The notes: generated from the sequence alone by a model not told the origin. 64,000 nucleotides of DNA from Cobetia marina (GCF_001720485.1 NZ_CP017114.1:496001-560000), one strand, 5' to 3'. Positions 26,677-39,076 are shown, counted from the first letter of the stretch. Program-made: numbers and translations.

Positions 26677-28085
26677 GCGGCCTCCTCGAAGGTGTCAGGG
26701 GTGGTGTCGCGATCAGGATGTTGAGATGCAGTGTTCTGGTGGGTCGCTCTGCCGCCGGGGTCATTCGGTGGGCCAGAGGGTGTCTCGTCCAGTTGTGCCA
26801 GCGCTTGTGCGGGCATGAGCAGCAGGTCGTCACGAATCGCTGTCAGTGGCGTGCCTGCCTTGAGGGCTTCGAACAGCGCGTTGCCGGCACTGACATCGCC
26901 GTAGAGCACCACCCCGACCAGACGCTCATCGCGCAGCAGTAGTCGGCGGTAGTCACCCAGGGCATGGTCCTGATAGACCAGCACCTCGTCAGTGGGATGT
27001 GGCATCAGCTCGCCGCAGCTGTAGAGGTCGATACCGCTGACCTTGAGGCGGGTCGCCAGGGGGGCATTGCGATAGGGCGGGGTCGCTTGCTCAAGAAGAT
27101 GGCGTGCGAGCACCTCGATCTGTGCCCAGATGGGCTCGATCAGGCCGAAGGTCTCGCCCTCCACCTCACAGCATTCGCCCAATGCGTGAATATGTGGGTC
27201 ACTGCTGAGCAGGTGGCCATCGACCTGGACAGCGCGCTGGCAGGCCAGGCCGGCAGCACGCGTAAGCGTGATCTCGGGGCGGATGCCAGTGGCGGCGATG
27301 GTCAGTCCGGCGTGCAGTTCACGGCCATCCTTGAGACGCACGCCAGTGATGCGGCCCGCCGGCGTCTCGAGCCATTGCTCAAGATGCGCGTCGGTGATGA
27401 TCTCGAGGCCGCGCTCGCTCAGCTCCTGCTCCAGCAAGCCAGCGGCCACGTCATCCAGCTGACGGTTCATCAGGCGCTCGCTGCGCTGTAGTAGCGTCAC
27501 CTCAAGGCCACCCTTGCGCAGGCCCTCGGCGGCTTCGAGCCCCAGCAGGCCGCCGCCGATCACCAGGGCATTGCCGTCGTGACCGGCTCCGGTGCGACAG
27601 GCGGCCTGCATCTGCTCGACATTCCTGAGGTCACGAAAGCCCATCAGTCCCGGTGGCCAGTCGTTGGCATCCAGTGCCTGAGGCAGGTGAGTGGGGAGCG
27701 GCAGTGGCAGCGCCGGGCGTGACCCCGTGGCGATCACCAGACGCTGATAGGGAATGCGGCGACCGCTGGCGGTCTCGACACAGCGGGCGGCGCGGTCGAT
27801 CTGACAGGCGGGATCACCGCTGATCCGTGTGATGCCATGCAGCGAGAACCAGTCGGCCTGCTGGCTGATCAGGTCATCGGCTTGCGTCTCGCCCGCCAAT
27901 AGTGGGGAGAGCTGAATGCGGTTGTAGGGCAGGTGAGGCTCTTCACCGATCACCGTGACTGCCCAGGGGAGCTGGCGATCAGGTGACAGCGCGACCAGTT
28001 GCTCCAGCAGCTTCTGCGCCGCCATGCCATGACCGATGATGATCAGGGGCGGGGTCGTGTCGCCGGTGGAAGATGACGGATGCAT
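26673..28085 (-). CDS. FAD-dependent NAD(P)H oxidoreductase of nitrate assimilation (NasB-like)
   Basis: 470-residue pyridine-nucleotide-disulfide-type reductase similar to the N-terminal part of NirB, with dinucleotide-binding motifs IIIGHGMAAQKLLEQL (about 14-29) and VIGGGLLGLEAAEGLRKGG. It lacks siroheme and Fe-S domains. In this context it most likely passes electrons from NAD(P)H to the nitrate reductase NasA, like the NasB diaphorase. ATG 28085 has AAGGAGG upstream on the minus strand; the open frame before it runs through the leader terminator and cannot be coding. First gene of the leftward operon, controlled by an attenuator leader. Confidence 0.88.
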   Translation of the reverse strand: MHPSSSTGDTTPPLIIIGHGMAAQKLLEQLVALSPDRQLPWAVTVIGEEPHLPYNRIQLSPLLAGETQADDLISQQADWFSLHGITRISGDPACQIDRAARCVETASGRRIPYQRLVIATGSRPALPLPLPTHLPQALDANDWPPGLMGFRDLRNVEQMQAACRTGAGHDGNALVIGGGLLGLEAAEGLRKGGLEVTLLQRSERLMNRQLDDVAAGLLEQELSERGLEIITDAHLEQWLETPAGRITGVRLKDGRELHAGLTIAATGIRPEITLTRAAGLACQRAVQVDGHLLSSDPHIHALGECCEVEGETFGLIEPIWAQIEVLARHLLEQATPPYRNAPLATRLKVSGIDLYSCGELMPHPTDEVLVYQDHALGDYRRLLLRDERLVGVVLYGDVSAGNALFEALKAGTPLTAIRDDLLLMPAQALAQLDETPSGPPNDPGGRATHQNTASQHPDRDTTPDTFEEAA

Positions 28086-28115
28086 GCTGCCTCCTTGCGA
28101 TGGGATATCGAGTGC

Positions 28116-28176
28116 AAAAAAAAAGCGCCTGCTTGCCGCCGTGAAGTTCACGACGTCAAGCAGGCGCCTTTGCCTG
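28116..28176 (-). promoter_or_regulatory. Attenuator leader of the leftward nir operon (ANTAR-type hairpin plus terminator)
   Basis: On the minus strand, hairpin CAGGC-[AAAGGC]-GCCTG (28176-28161) has a six-base loop with A at position 1 and G at position 4, the pattern known for ANTAR antiterminator RNA hairpins. Its 3' strand is also the 5' strand of a terminator, GCGCCTGCTTG (28167-28157) with CAAGCAGGCGC (28135-28125) and nine T. The two folds exclude each other. The ATG follows 30 nt later. Confidence 0.75.
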
Positions 28177-28248
28177 GAAGATGAGGGCTAAGCATTGGAT
28201 AGCGAGTTGCAGTGCTGCGCGACGATACGGCTGTCACTCGGGACTGCG

Positions 28249-28306
28249 GCAGGTCTGACGGACCGTTGGCTGCCGTGCATCCGCATGGATGCGCGGCGAG
28301 ACCTGC
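28249..28306 (-). promoter_or_regulatory. Long hairpin in the leftward nir leader
   Basis: GCAGGTCT (28249-28256) and AGACCTGC (28299-28306) form a perfect 8-bp outer stem. Inside is a 6-bp hairpin, GCATCC (28277-28282) with GGATGC (28287-28292) and a GCAT loop. It lies between the predicted transcription start (about 28334) and the attenuator. Function unknown. Confidence 0.45.
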
Positions 28307-28345
28307 GATTCGGGGTCGTCATTGACCCAACCTGTCAGGAATACA

Positions 28346-28360
28346 GCGAATTTGGTGCCG
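28346..28360 (-). promoter_or_regulatory. Candidate sigma-54 promoter of the leftward nir operon
   Basis: On the minus strand CGGCACCAAATTCGC: GGCAC at -24 and GC exactly 12 bp further. The -12 element is imperfect. The predicted start near 28334 gives a leader of about 250 nt. Confidence 0.55.
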
Positions 28361-28489
28361 CCTGACGAAAAACCACCAACTTTCATTGGTTTGTGAGTAT
28401 TTCGATGTCGAGGGTCAGGTGTTTTCGAGTGGCTTGAGGCGCCATGGGAGCCGCCTGTCGTGAGGGAATGGTGCAGGAAGTCTCAAGGA

Positions 28490-28506
28490 TGCACAGGGCT
28501 GGTGCG
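28490..28506. promoter_or_regulatory. NtrC-like site between the divergent nas and nir operons
   Basis: TGCAC-AGGGCTG-GTGCG matches 9 of 10 half-site bases of the NtrC pattern. It lies about 130 bp from the leftward -24 element and 100-150 bp from both rightward candidates, so one enhancer could serve both operons. A half-site GTGCA lies at 28568-28572. Confidence 0.55.
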
Positions 28507-28604
28507 ACAAGGCGGAGTGAGCGGCAGGGTCTTGCGGCTCCTGTCGACAGACTGGTGAGACTGAATGGTGCAAGTTGCTGTTATCAAAGAGAAAGAGAAA
28601 TGAT

Positions 28605-28619
28605 TGGTCTGGTATCTGC
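28605..28619 (+). promoter_or_regulatory. Weak candidate sigma-54 promoter of nasA
   Basis: TGGTCTGGTATCTGC has GG and GC 12 bp apart with TGG and TGC conserved. An alternative with the same spacing, GGATCCATGTTCGC, lies at 28655-28668. Neither is strong; the choice is undecided. Confidence 0.3.
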
Positions 28620-28730
28620 CTCTTTTACCGCATTCATGTGCAGACATGACTGAGGGATCCATGTTCGCGTCAGCAATGACGTCGGGCATTACATCCGGCC
28701 AATGGCGGCTTGATCAGTCAGTCCGCGCGA

Positions 28731-28833
28731 TGACCCGAACCGGGTCAGATACCTAGTCAGTGAACAGATATCAGCAACAGGCAAAGGCGCCTGATGACCG
28801 CACGCTTCGTGCTCGGTCGTCAGGCGCCTTTTT
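28731..28833 (+). promoter_or_regulatory. Attenuator leader of nasA (ANTAR-type hairpin plus terminator)
   Basis: Hairpin CAGGC-[AAAGGC]-GCCTG at 28778-28793 is identical in sequence to the one in the opposite leader. Its 3' strand overlaps the 5' strand of a terminator, GGCGCCTGA (28786-28794) with TCAGGCGCC (28820-28828), extended by GACCG/CGGTC and CACG/CGTG and followed by TTTTT. Upstream, TGACCCGAACCGGGTCA (28731-28747) is a perfect 7-3-7 palindrome that may be a further leader hairpin or a DNA site. Confidence 0.75.
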
Positions 28834-28876
28834 CGTGGTCAACGTTCTGTGCTCAATGCACCAGGGAGTGATGTCG

Positions 28877-31726
28877 ATGCAAGTCAGGAATCCCCCAGAC
28901 GCCCCGCAACCTGCTAGATGTCGTGCCACCACCACCTGCCCGTATTGCGGTGTCGGATGTGGTGTGGCGGTCGAGCTTGAGCAGGACCAGGACAGTGTGC
29001 GCATCGTGTCGTTGAGTGGTGATGTCGCGCATCCGGCCAATCATGGCCGGCTCTGCGTCAAGGGCTCCGCGCTTGCCGAGACGCTGTCGGCCGATGGGCG
29101 TCTGACGATGCCGCAGGTGCGTGATGAGGCCGGGGTATTGCGAGAGGTGAGCTGGGAGACGGCGCTGGACCTGATCGCCGCACGCTTTGCTGATTTGAGC
29201 AGGACGCATGGCGGAGAAAGCATCGCCGCCTATCTCTCGGGGCAGCTGCTGACCGAGGACTATTACGTCGCCAACAAGCTGTTCAAGGGCTTCATCGGTA
29301 CTCCTCATCTGGATACCAATTCGCGACTGTGCATGGCCTCGGCCGTCGTGGCTCACAAGCGTGCCTTCGGAGCGGACGCCGTGCCCTGCAGTTACGAGGA
29401 CCTCGAGCGTGCCGAGCTGGTCGTGCTGGTCGGCAGCAATCTGGCCTGGAACCATCCGGTGCTGTTTCAGCGGCTCAAGCAGGCGCGTATCGACAATCCG
29501 TTGCTGCGAATCGTGGTGATCGACCCCCGGGTGACCGACAGCTGCGAGATCGCCGATCTCTATCTTGGCCTGCGTCCCGGCAGTGATGCGCGTCTCTTCA
29601 ATGGTCTGCTGGCCTACATGGCAGATCGCGGACGCCTGGATCGCCTCTATCTGAAGGCGCACACCCAGGGCTTCGATGCGGCGCTCAAGGCGGCAAGGCG
29701 GGAAGACTGCTCGCTGGCGGCAATCGCGCGTGACTGTGATGTCGATGTGGAGCGTCTCGAGACTTTCTATTACTGGTTCGCGACCCAGTTGCATGTGGTG
29801 ACGCTGTTCTCCCAGGGTGTGAACCAATCGACCAGCGGTACCGACAAGGGCAATGCGATCATCAATTGCCATCTGGCCGGGGGCAAGCTCGGGCTGCCGG
29901 GGGCGGGACCGTTCTCGATCACCGGACAGCCCAACGCGATGGGCGGCCGGGAAGTCGGTGGACTGGCCAATCAGCTGGCGGCACACATGGACTACGAGAC
30001 GCCGGGCGCGCGGGAGCTGGTCGGTGAATTCTGGAACGCCCCGAATATCCCTCAGGGGCCGGGGCACAAGGCGGTCGAACTGTTCGCGGCGATCGAGCGT
30101 GGAGAGATACAGGCGCTATGGATCATGGCGACCAATCCGGCGGTCAGTCTGCCGGACAGTACGCGCGTACGTGCGGCGCTGGCGGCCTGTCCGCTGGTGA
30201 TCGTCTCCGAGTGCATGGCGGACAGCGACACCCTGGCGTATGCCGATGTGGTGTTGCCGGCCAGCAGCTGGAGCGAGAAGGATGGCACCGTCACCAATTC
30301 CGAGCGCTGCATCTCGCGTCAGCGTGGGTTGCTCGCACCGCCGGGCGAGGCACGTCACGACTGGTGGCAGCTGGCGGAGGTCGGCAAGCGCATGGGGTAC
30401 CAGGCGGCATTTGGCTACTCGGGGCCCCACGCGATCTTCCGTGAGCACGCCAGGTTGTCCGGCTTCCGCAACGTCGCGCCACGTCACAAGGCGGGCAGCA
30501 AGCCTCTGGCGGCTTCCTCGATCAGGCGGCTGTTCAACATCGCGCCGCTGGCCGAGCTGGATCGCGAGGGCTATGACGCGCTCAGACCGATTCAATGGCC
30601 GGTACGGCGTGGTGAGAAGGGGGAGCTCATCGGCACATTGCGGCTGTTCGAGGATGCCACCTTCAATACGCCCAATGGTCGCGCGCGGCTGGTGCCCGTG
30701 ACCCCGCAATTGCCGCATCAGGCGCTGAGTGATGCGACACCGCTGCGCCTCAATACCGGTCGCATTCGTGATCAGTGGCACACCATGACACGGACTGCAC
30801 GCAGCGCGCGCCTGATGAATCATCGCGCCGAACCCTTCGTGGAGCTTCACCCGCAGGATGCCGCGGCTCGCGGCCTGCAGGACGGGGCTCTGGCGCAGCT
30901 TGCAGGGCGTGATGAGCAGGGGAGCGTGCGTGGCGACTATCGTGCGCGTGTGCGTATCAGTCATGGCCAGCGTCAGGGTGAGGTGTTCATCCCCATGCAC
31001 TGGAATGATCACTTCGCCAGTCACGGGCGCGCCGGGGCGTTGCTGGCCGGCCTGGTCGATCCTCTCTCCGGTCAGCCGGAATCCAAGCATGGCGCGGTCG
31101 ATGTCATGCCATTGCCCTGTGAATGGCAGGCCACCTTGCTGATCGCCCCTGGCGTATGGGGTGGGCATGAAGATCTTGCAGGCGCGATGACAGAGCTCGA
31201 GGGATGCTATTGGGCGCGCATCCCGCAGGCGACATTGGTGCGCTGTCAGCTGGCAGGAGAAGGGCAGCCGGATTGGGCGCTCTGGTGTGAAAGGCATCTG
31301 AGTGTTCAGGCGGGGCTCTGGGCACAGGATGTGGCACAGGGAGGCATCAGTGCCGCGGGTTTTCGTGAGGGACGGCTGATCTGGTGGTTGAGGGTCACCG
31401 CTGGCGCGGCACGCTCCGACCGACAGCCCAACATTGCCTGGCTGGGGGAATGTTTCGCCTCTGACCAGCTTTCTGCACTTGAGCGTCGCAGTCTCCTCGC
31501 CGGACGCCTCTCTGGTCAGGCGGATGTCGGGACGATGGTATGCGCCTGCCATCAGGTCGGCGAACTCACGATTCGGCAGGCCATCCAGTCGGGTGACCGT
31601 TGCGTGGAAGCATTGGGGGCGCGATTGGCCTGCGGCACTCGCTGTGGCTCCTGCCTGCCTGAACTCAAACGTCTTGTGGAAGAGGAGCGATCCGATGAGC
31701 GGACTGATTCGTTGGAAATGGCGTGA
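28877..31726 (+). CDS. nasA: Assimilatory nitrate reductase catalytic subunit
   Basis: Cytoplasmic molybdopterin enzyme reducing nitrate to nitrite. 949 residues. The N-terminal [4Fe-4S] cluster motif is C-x2-C-x3-C in CPYCGVGC (21-28) with a fourth Cys in NHGRLCVKG. The molybdopterin oxidoreductase domain (GQLLTEDYYVANKLFKGF, QGVNQSTSGTDKGNA, SSWSEKDGTVTNSERCIS) and the dinucleotide-binding domain follow. A C-terminal BFD-like [2Fe-2S] domain (VCACHQVGELTIRQAI ... CGTRCGSCLPELKRLV) ends the protein, as in Klebsiella NasA. ATG 28877 is chosen over 28871 because AGGGAG then sits eight bases upstream. It overlaps the next gene by 32 bp. No nitrate transporter is in the window. Confidence 0.96.
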   Translation: MQVRNPPDAPQPARCRATTTCPYCGVGCGVAVELEQDQDSVRIVSLSGDVAHPANHGRLCVKGSALAETLSADGRLTMPQVRDEAGVLREVSWETALDLIAARFADLSRTHGGESIAAYLSGQLLTEDYYVANKLFKGFIGTPHLDTNSRLCMASAVVAHKRAFGADAVPCSYEDLERAELVVLVGSNLAWNHPVLFQRLKQARIDNPLLRIVVIDPRVTDSCEIADLYLGLRPGSDARLFNGLLAYMADRGRLDRLYLKAHTQGFDAALKAARREDCSLAAIARDCDVDVERLETFYYWFATQLHVVTLFSQGVNQSTSGTDKGNAIINCHLAGGKLGLPGAGPFSITGQPNAMGGREVGGLANQLAAHMDYETPGARELVGEFWNAPNIPQGPGHKAVELFAAIERGEIQALWIMATNPAVSLPDSTRVRAALAACPLVIVSECMADSDTLAYADVVLPASSWSEKDGTVTNSERCISRQRGLLAPPGEARHDWWQLAEVGKRMGYQAAFGYSGPHAIFREHARLSGFRNVAPRHKAGSKPLAASSIRRLFNIAPLAELDREGYDALRPIQWPVRRGEKGELIGTLRLFEDATFNTPNGRARLVPVTPQLPHQALSDATPLRLNTGRIRDQWHTMTRTARSARLMNHRAEPFVELHPQDAAARGLQDGALAQLAGRDEQGSVRGDYRARVRISHGQRQGEVFIPMHWNDHFASHGRAGALLAGLVDPLSGQPESKHGAVDVMPLPCEWQATLLIAPGVWGGHEDLAGAMTELEGCYWARIPQATLVRCQLAGEGQPDWALWCERHLSVQAGLWAQDVAQGGISAAGFREGRLIWWLRVTAGAARSDRQPNIAWLGECFASDQLSALERRSLLAGRLSGQADVGTMVCACHQVGELTIRQAIQSGDRCVEALGARLACGTRCGSCLPELKRLVEEERSDERTDSLEMA

Positions 31727-32663
31727 CCTGATGGCGTCGAGCATCAATTCAGCAACCCTCGGCATCTCCATGGCACGGCTGACGGAAGGCTTGCTGTCGC
31801 GTCGCGAGTGGCGTGCCATTGGCGGACAGGCACCATCACGGGCTGATGCCGGGGCCATCACGCCTGCCTGGGACGGGCTTCTTCCGGGGCAGGTCGCGTT
31901 GGTCGGAGCCGGGCCGGGGGATCCGGATCTGATGACGCTCAAGGCCTGGAGAATGCTCAATGCAGCGGATGCCGTGGTCTATGATCGCCTGGTCGGTGAC
32001 GAGATTCTGGCTCAGCTCCCGATGCACTGTGAGCGCTATTACGTCGGCAAGGCCTGCGGCAATCACAGCGTACCCCAGGACGAGATCGGCGCGCTGATGG
32101 TGCGTCTGGCCAAGGAGGGTATGCGTGTGGTCAGGCTCAAGGGCGGGGATCCCGGTATCTTCGGTCGCATGGGAGAAGAGCTGGCGGCACTTGATGAGGC
32201 TGGCATCACCCGTCATGTCGTTCCCGGCATCACCGCGGCCGCCGGTGCGGCAGCTTCGCTGGGCATGCCGCTCACCGACAGGACTCATGCTCAGCGGCTG
32301 CGATTCGTGACCGCCCAGCTGTGCAACCGGAATGACCAGCCCGAATGGCAGCAGCTGGCACGCCGGGATGAAACGTTGCTCTTCTATATGGGGCTGAATC
32401 GCCTCGACACCATCTGTGATGAGCTGCAGCGCCATGGTCTGCCGTCAGACTGGCCGATGATGCTGGTGGCCAATGCGAGCCTCCCCGAGCAGCAGGCCTT
32501 GCACGGCACCCTGGGTGACATGGTGGCTCGTCTGGCAGAATGCCCGCTGCCGACACCCTGCCTGATCATCGTGGGCAGCGTATGCGAGATGGCAGCGGGG
32601 CGAGACCTCGTGATGGCTGCGGCCATGGCACATTCCTCAGAGCGCGAAGCGCGTGTCGCCTGA
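31695..32663 (+). CDS. cobA: Uroporphyrinogen-III C-methyltransferase
   Basis: Methylates uroporphyrinogen III at C2 and C7 to precorrin-2, committing tetrapyrrole to siroheme, the NirB cofactor. 322 residues. An N-terminal extension of about 55 residues is followed by the SUMT core GQVALVGAGPGDPDLMTLKAWRML. YYVGKACGNHSVPQ, VRLKGGDPGIFGRMGEEL and GITAAAGAAASLGMPLTDR complete the family motifs. There is no CysG-type dehydrogenase/chelatase domain. AGAGGAG lies seven bases before ATG 31695, within the end of nasA. Placement next to nasA is usual in pseudomonads and halomonads. Confidence 0.93.
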   Translation: MSGLIRWKWRDLMASSINSATLGISMARLTEGLLSRREWRAIGGQAPSRADAGAITPAWDGLLPGQVALVGAGPGDPDLMTLKAWRMLNAADAVVYDRLVGDEILAQLPMHCERYYVGKACGNHSVPQDEIGALMVRLAKEGMRVVRLKGGDPGIFGRMGEELAALDEAGITRHVVPGITAAAGAAASLGMPLTDRTHAQRLRFVTAQLCNRNDQPEWQQLARRDETLLFYMGLNRLDTICDELQRHGLPSDWPMMLVANASLPEQQALHGTLGDMVARLAECPLPTPCLIIVGSVCEMAAGRDLVMAAAMAHSSEREARVA

Positions 32664-32741
32664 CAAGATCAGCCGCGCCGAGGCGGCTGCAAGGTGGCCA
32701 GTTTTGTCACGGGGTCAGAAGGGGAGTCGTCCTGGAGGGCA

Positions 32742-32764
32742 TGTGGATGAATCTTTTATCCACA
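32742..32764. promoter_or_regulatory. Inverted pair of DnaA boxes upstream of the rrn operon
   Basis: TTATCCACA at 32756-32764 is a perfect DnaA box. TGTGGATGA at 32742-32750 is the inverted box with one mismatch, five bases away. The two can also form a hairpin, but no T-run follows. The rest of 32664-32899 shows only a GC-rich hairpin (AGCCGC/GCGGCT) at about 32670-32690. Confidence 0.55.
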
Positions 32765-32899
32765 GGGCCTTGAAATCAGGCCGGTGAATGCGTAAAGTAC
32801 GCATCCGCTGCCGGGGACGCATGGCGTTACCAGCGGTGAAAGAGGTTTGCAGGTGATTGTTTTGTTTGATGTTTTTGAAGTCCGCTTCCAAATCATCGA

Positions 32900-32927
32900 T
32901 TGACAATTCCGGGCGATTCGCTAGAAT
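32900..32927 (+). promoter_or_regulatory. rrn promoter P1
   Basis: TTGACA (32900-32905), 16-bp spacer, TAGAAT (32922-32927) and a GC-rich discriminator ACGCCGC, typical of stringently controlled rRNA promoters. Confidence 0.85.
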
Positions 32928-33018
32928 ACGCCGCACTCCTTACGGAACAGGTGATCGGGCAACGCTCCTCACCACTGAATGATGCTTAGAGGCAGTCGAT
33001 TGACTCATCATCAAGTGC

Positions 33019-33046
33019 TTGACTTCTCAAGCGTTCCGGATAGAAT
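33019..33046 (+). promoter_or_regulatory. rrn promoter P2
   Basis: TTGACT (33019-33024), 16-bp spacer, TAGAAT (33041-33046), about 120 bp downstream of P1. Confidence 0.75.
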
Positions 33047-33069
33047 ATGCCTCCTCGCTTAACAGCGAC

Positions 33070-33113
33070 GCTCTTTAAAAATTTGATCAGGTAATTCGTG
33101 TGAGCGCTTGCCG
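33070..33113 (+). promoter_or_regulatory. boxA antiterminator and 16S RNase III stem (5' arm)
   Basis: GCTCTTTAA (33070-33078) is boxA. 33083-33113 is complementary, with few mismatches, to 34772-34803 downstream of 16S; the two arms form the long stem cut by RNase III around pre-16S. Confidence 0.8.
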
Positions 33114-33210
33114 ATGAGTGGTGACAAGGTCACCAAATATCGGAGCAAGCCTCTCACGAGAAGTTTGACTCTGAACCAAGTTTGGTCTGCTTAACAGACT
33201 ATCAAGCTTT

Positions 33211-34751
<1,541 letters not shown>

Positions 34752-34827
34752 TCGACACTGTCTACTGCTCGCGGCAAGTGCTCACAACGAATTACCTGAT
34801 CAAGTTAGTTTATCGAGTAGTAGTGTC

Positions 34828-34904
<77 letters not shown>

Positions 34905-34943
34905 AAAGCTTCGTGCTTTTGTCGACACGGTTTGCCGACTTTT

Positions 34944-35019
34944 GGGGCCATAGCTCAGCTGGGAGAGCGCCTGCCTTGCACGCAGGAGGTCAGCGGTTCG
35001 ATCCCGCTTGGCTCCACCA
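34944..35019 (+). tRNA. alaT: tRNA-Ala (TGC)
   Basis: 76 nt including encoded CCA. Acceptor stem GGGGCCA/TGGCTCC, anticodon loop TTTGCAC-like with TGC, T-loop TTCGATC. Second spacer tRNA of the rrn operon. Confidence 0.97.
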
Positions 35020-35129
35020 TCAAGTTCCGGTTCAAGCTTCTACTACCTGATAATGCTGACAGTTCACAGTGACAAGCATATCGCCTTCCTCGAGAAGGTT
35101 GTGTGACTTCTCACTGTTCTCTGAACAGC

Positions 35130-35157
35130 CGCTCTTTAACAATGTGAATCATGCTGA
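35130..35157 (+). promoter_or_regulatory. Spacer boxA and 23S RNase III stem (5' arm)
   Basis: GCTCTTTAA (35130-35138) repeats boxA. CAATGTGAATCATGCTGAC (35139-35157) pairs with 38204-38222 after 23S with one G-U pair, forming the pre-23S processing stem. CCCCTTGG/CCAAGGGG next to the mature ends extends it. Confidence 0.75.
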
Positions 35158-35251
35158 CGATGGAATGTGCGCCAAGCACATCTCCATCAAAACGATATGT
35201 CGGAGAGGTCCGACAGATTCGTAATCCTTGACAGACCCCTTGGGGTTATAT

Positions 35252-38140
<2,889 letters not shown>

Positions 38141-38276
38141 ATAACACCCAAGGGGTTTGCACAGGCAAACCGCCGGGATTGCGACAGGATAGACGACATA
38201 TCGGTCAGCATGATTCATATTGCGAGTTGCGAGGCCACAAGCCTCGAGACTCAGGCATCGCAAGATGCCACCGTTT

Positions 38277-38396
38277 CGCCTGACGACCATAGCGAGCGTG
38301 AACCACCCGATCCCATGCCGAACTCGGAAGTGAAACCGCTTAGCGCCGATGGTAGTGTGGAGTTTCTCCATGTGAGAGTAGGTCATCGTCAGGCAC
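38277..38396 (+). rRNA. rrf: 5S ribosomal RNA
   Basis: About 120 nt with complementary ends GCCTGACGA and TCGTCAGGC and the conserved core CCCATGCCGAACTCGGAAGTGAAAC. Preceded by a small GAGGC/GCCTC hairpin at 38230-38245 in the 23S-5S spacer. Confidence 0.95.
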
Positions 38397-38404
38397 TTAT
38401 ACTG

Positions 38405-38442
38405 AACCGCCCCTGCAGCCCAGCTGCAAGGGCGGTTCTCTT
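38405..38442 (+). terminator. rrn operon terminator
   Basis: AACCGCCC (38405-38412) pairs with GGGCGGTT (38430-38437), with inner TGCAG/CTGCA, then CTCTTTG. Confidence 0.85.
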
Positions 38443-38524
38443 TGTGCGTGAGAAAGTTGCGCTCTCAGAAGGTTGTGCGAGAGAGGGCCATGGATAAGCG
38501 AAGCCCGCTGAAACATTGACTCAA

Positions 38525-38563
38525 GAAGCCGCTATCATTTCCGTGATAGCGGCTTCCTTGTTT
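38525..38563 (+). terminator. Second terminator after 5S
   Basis: GAAGCCGCTATCA (38525-38537) pairs perfectly with 38544-38556, six-base loop, followed by CTTGTTTATT. Confidence 0.85.
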
Positions 38564-38735
38564 ATTGATCAGTGCGGAGGGTGAAGTACGGCAGTACTCT
38601 GCTGATGATCAGTCTCATGGGCAGGCATTCCACGTTCTCGGGGGATATTCTTTCTACTGCAGAACATGATCGATGACTGCGATGTCATTGAATACCATGC
38701 ACGGGACGACTCATGAACAAGCGCAAGGAGGCGGC

Positions 38736-39014
38736 ATGTCGAGGTACTTTTCATTTATCCCATCAAGGTCATTGCTGGCAGGGTTGATGGTGCTCTTGAT
38801 AGGTCTGATGGCTTCAGAGGTGGCATCTGCTGGTGAGCGTGAAGAGAAGATAAAACGTTGCCAGTTCATCAAGAACAAGATCGAATATTATACTGGCATG
38901 CGTCGTGGCGGCGGGTCTTCAGGCCAGATGCGTAGTTGGCAGTCTCAGCGCAATGACTACAAGCAGCGTTATCGGGACGAGAACTGTACGCGGGTCCGAA
39001 CGGCACTGAAGTGA
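38736..39014 (+). CDS. Small secreted protein of unknown function
   Basis: I do not recognise a named family. The 92-residue protein has a signal peptide (hydrophobic LLAGLMVLLIGLMASEVASA, cut probably after ASA near residue 32). The short mature domain has two cysteines (KRCQF and DENCTRV) likely to form a disulfide, a Gly-Gly-Gly turn (MRRGGGSSGQM) and many basic residues. ATG 38736 is chosen because AAGGAGG lies at 38725-38731 and the signal peptide begins here; the frame opens earlier at 38673. Stands alone between the rrn terminators and tesB. Confidence 0.7.
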   Translation: MSRYFSFIPSRSLLAGLMVLLIGLMASEVASAGEREEKIKRCQFIKNKIEYYTGMRRGGGSSGQMRSWQSQRNDYKQRYRDENCTRVRTALK

Positions 39015-39076
39015 TCTGCATCTCGTGGCAATGGCGGTGGTTGCAGCACGACCCCTTGGCTGCAAGTCAGAACAAA

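Noticed and set aside
26673..28151. Longer FAD reductase frame starting at 28151
   Set aside because: The extra 22 codons cross the leader terminator; the AAGGAGG site supports 28085.
28731..28747. Palindrome taken as the first ANTAR (P1) hairpin
   Set aside because: The loop is not a hexaloop with A1 and G4, so I did not claim it as P1.
28760..28876. Longer nasA frame starting at 28760
   Set aside because: It reads through the attenuator hairpin and terminator; AGGGAG favours 28877.
30116..31960. 614-codon frame antisense to nasA and cobA
   Set aside because: Shadow of well-supported genes with no family resemblance.
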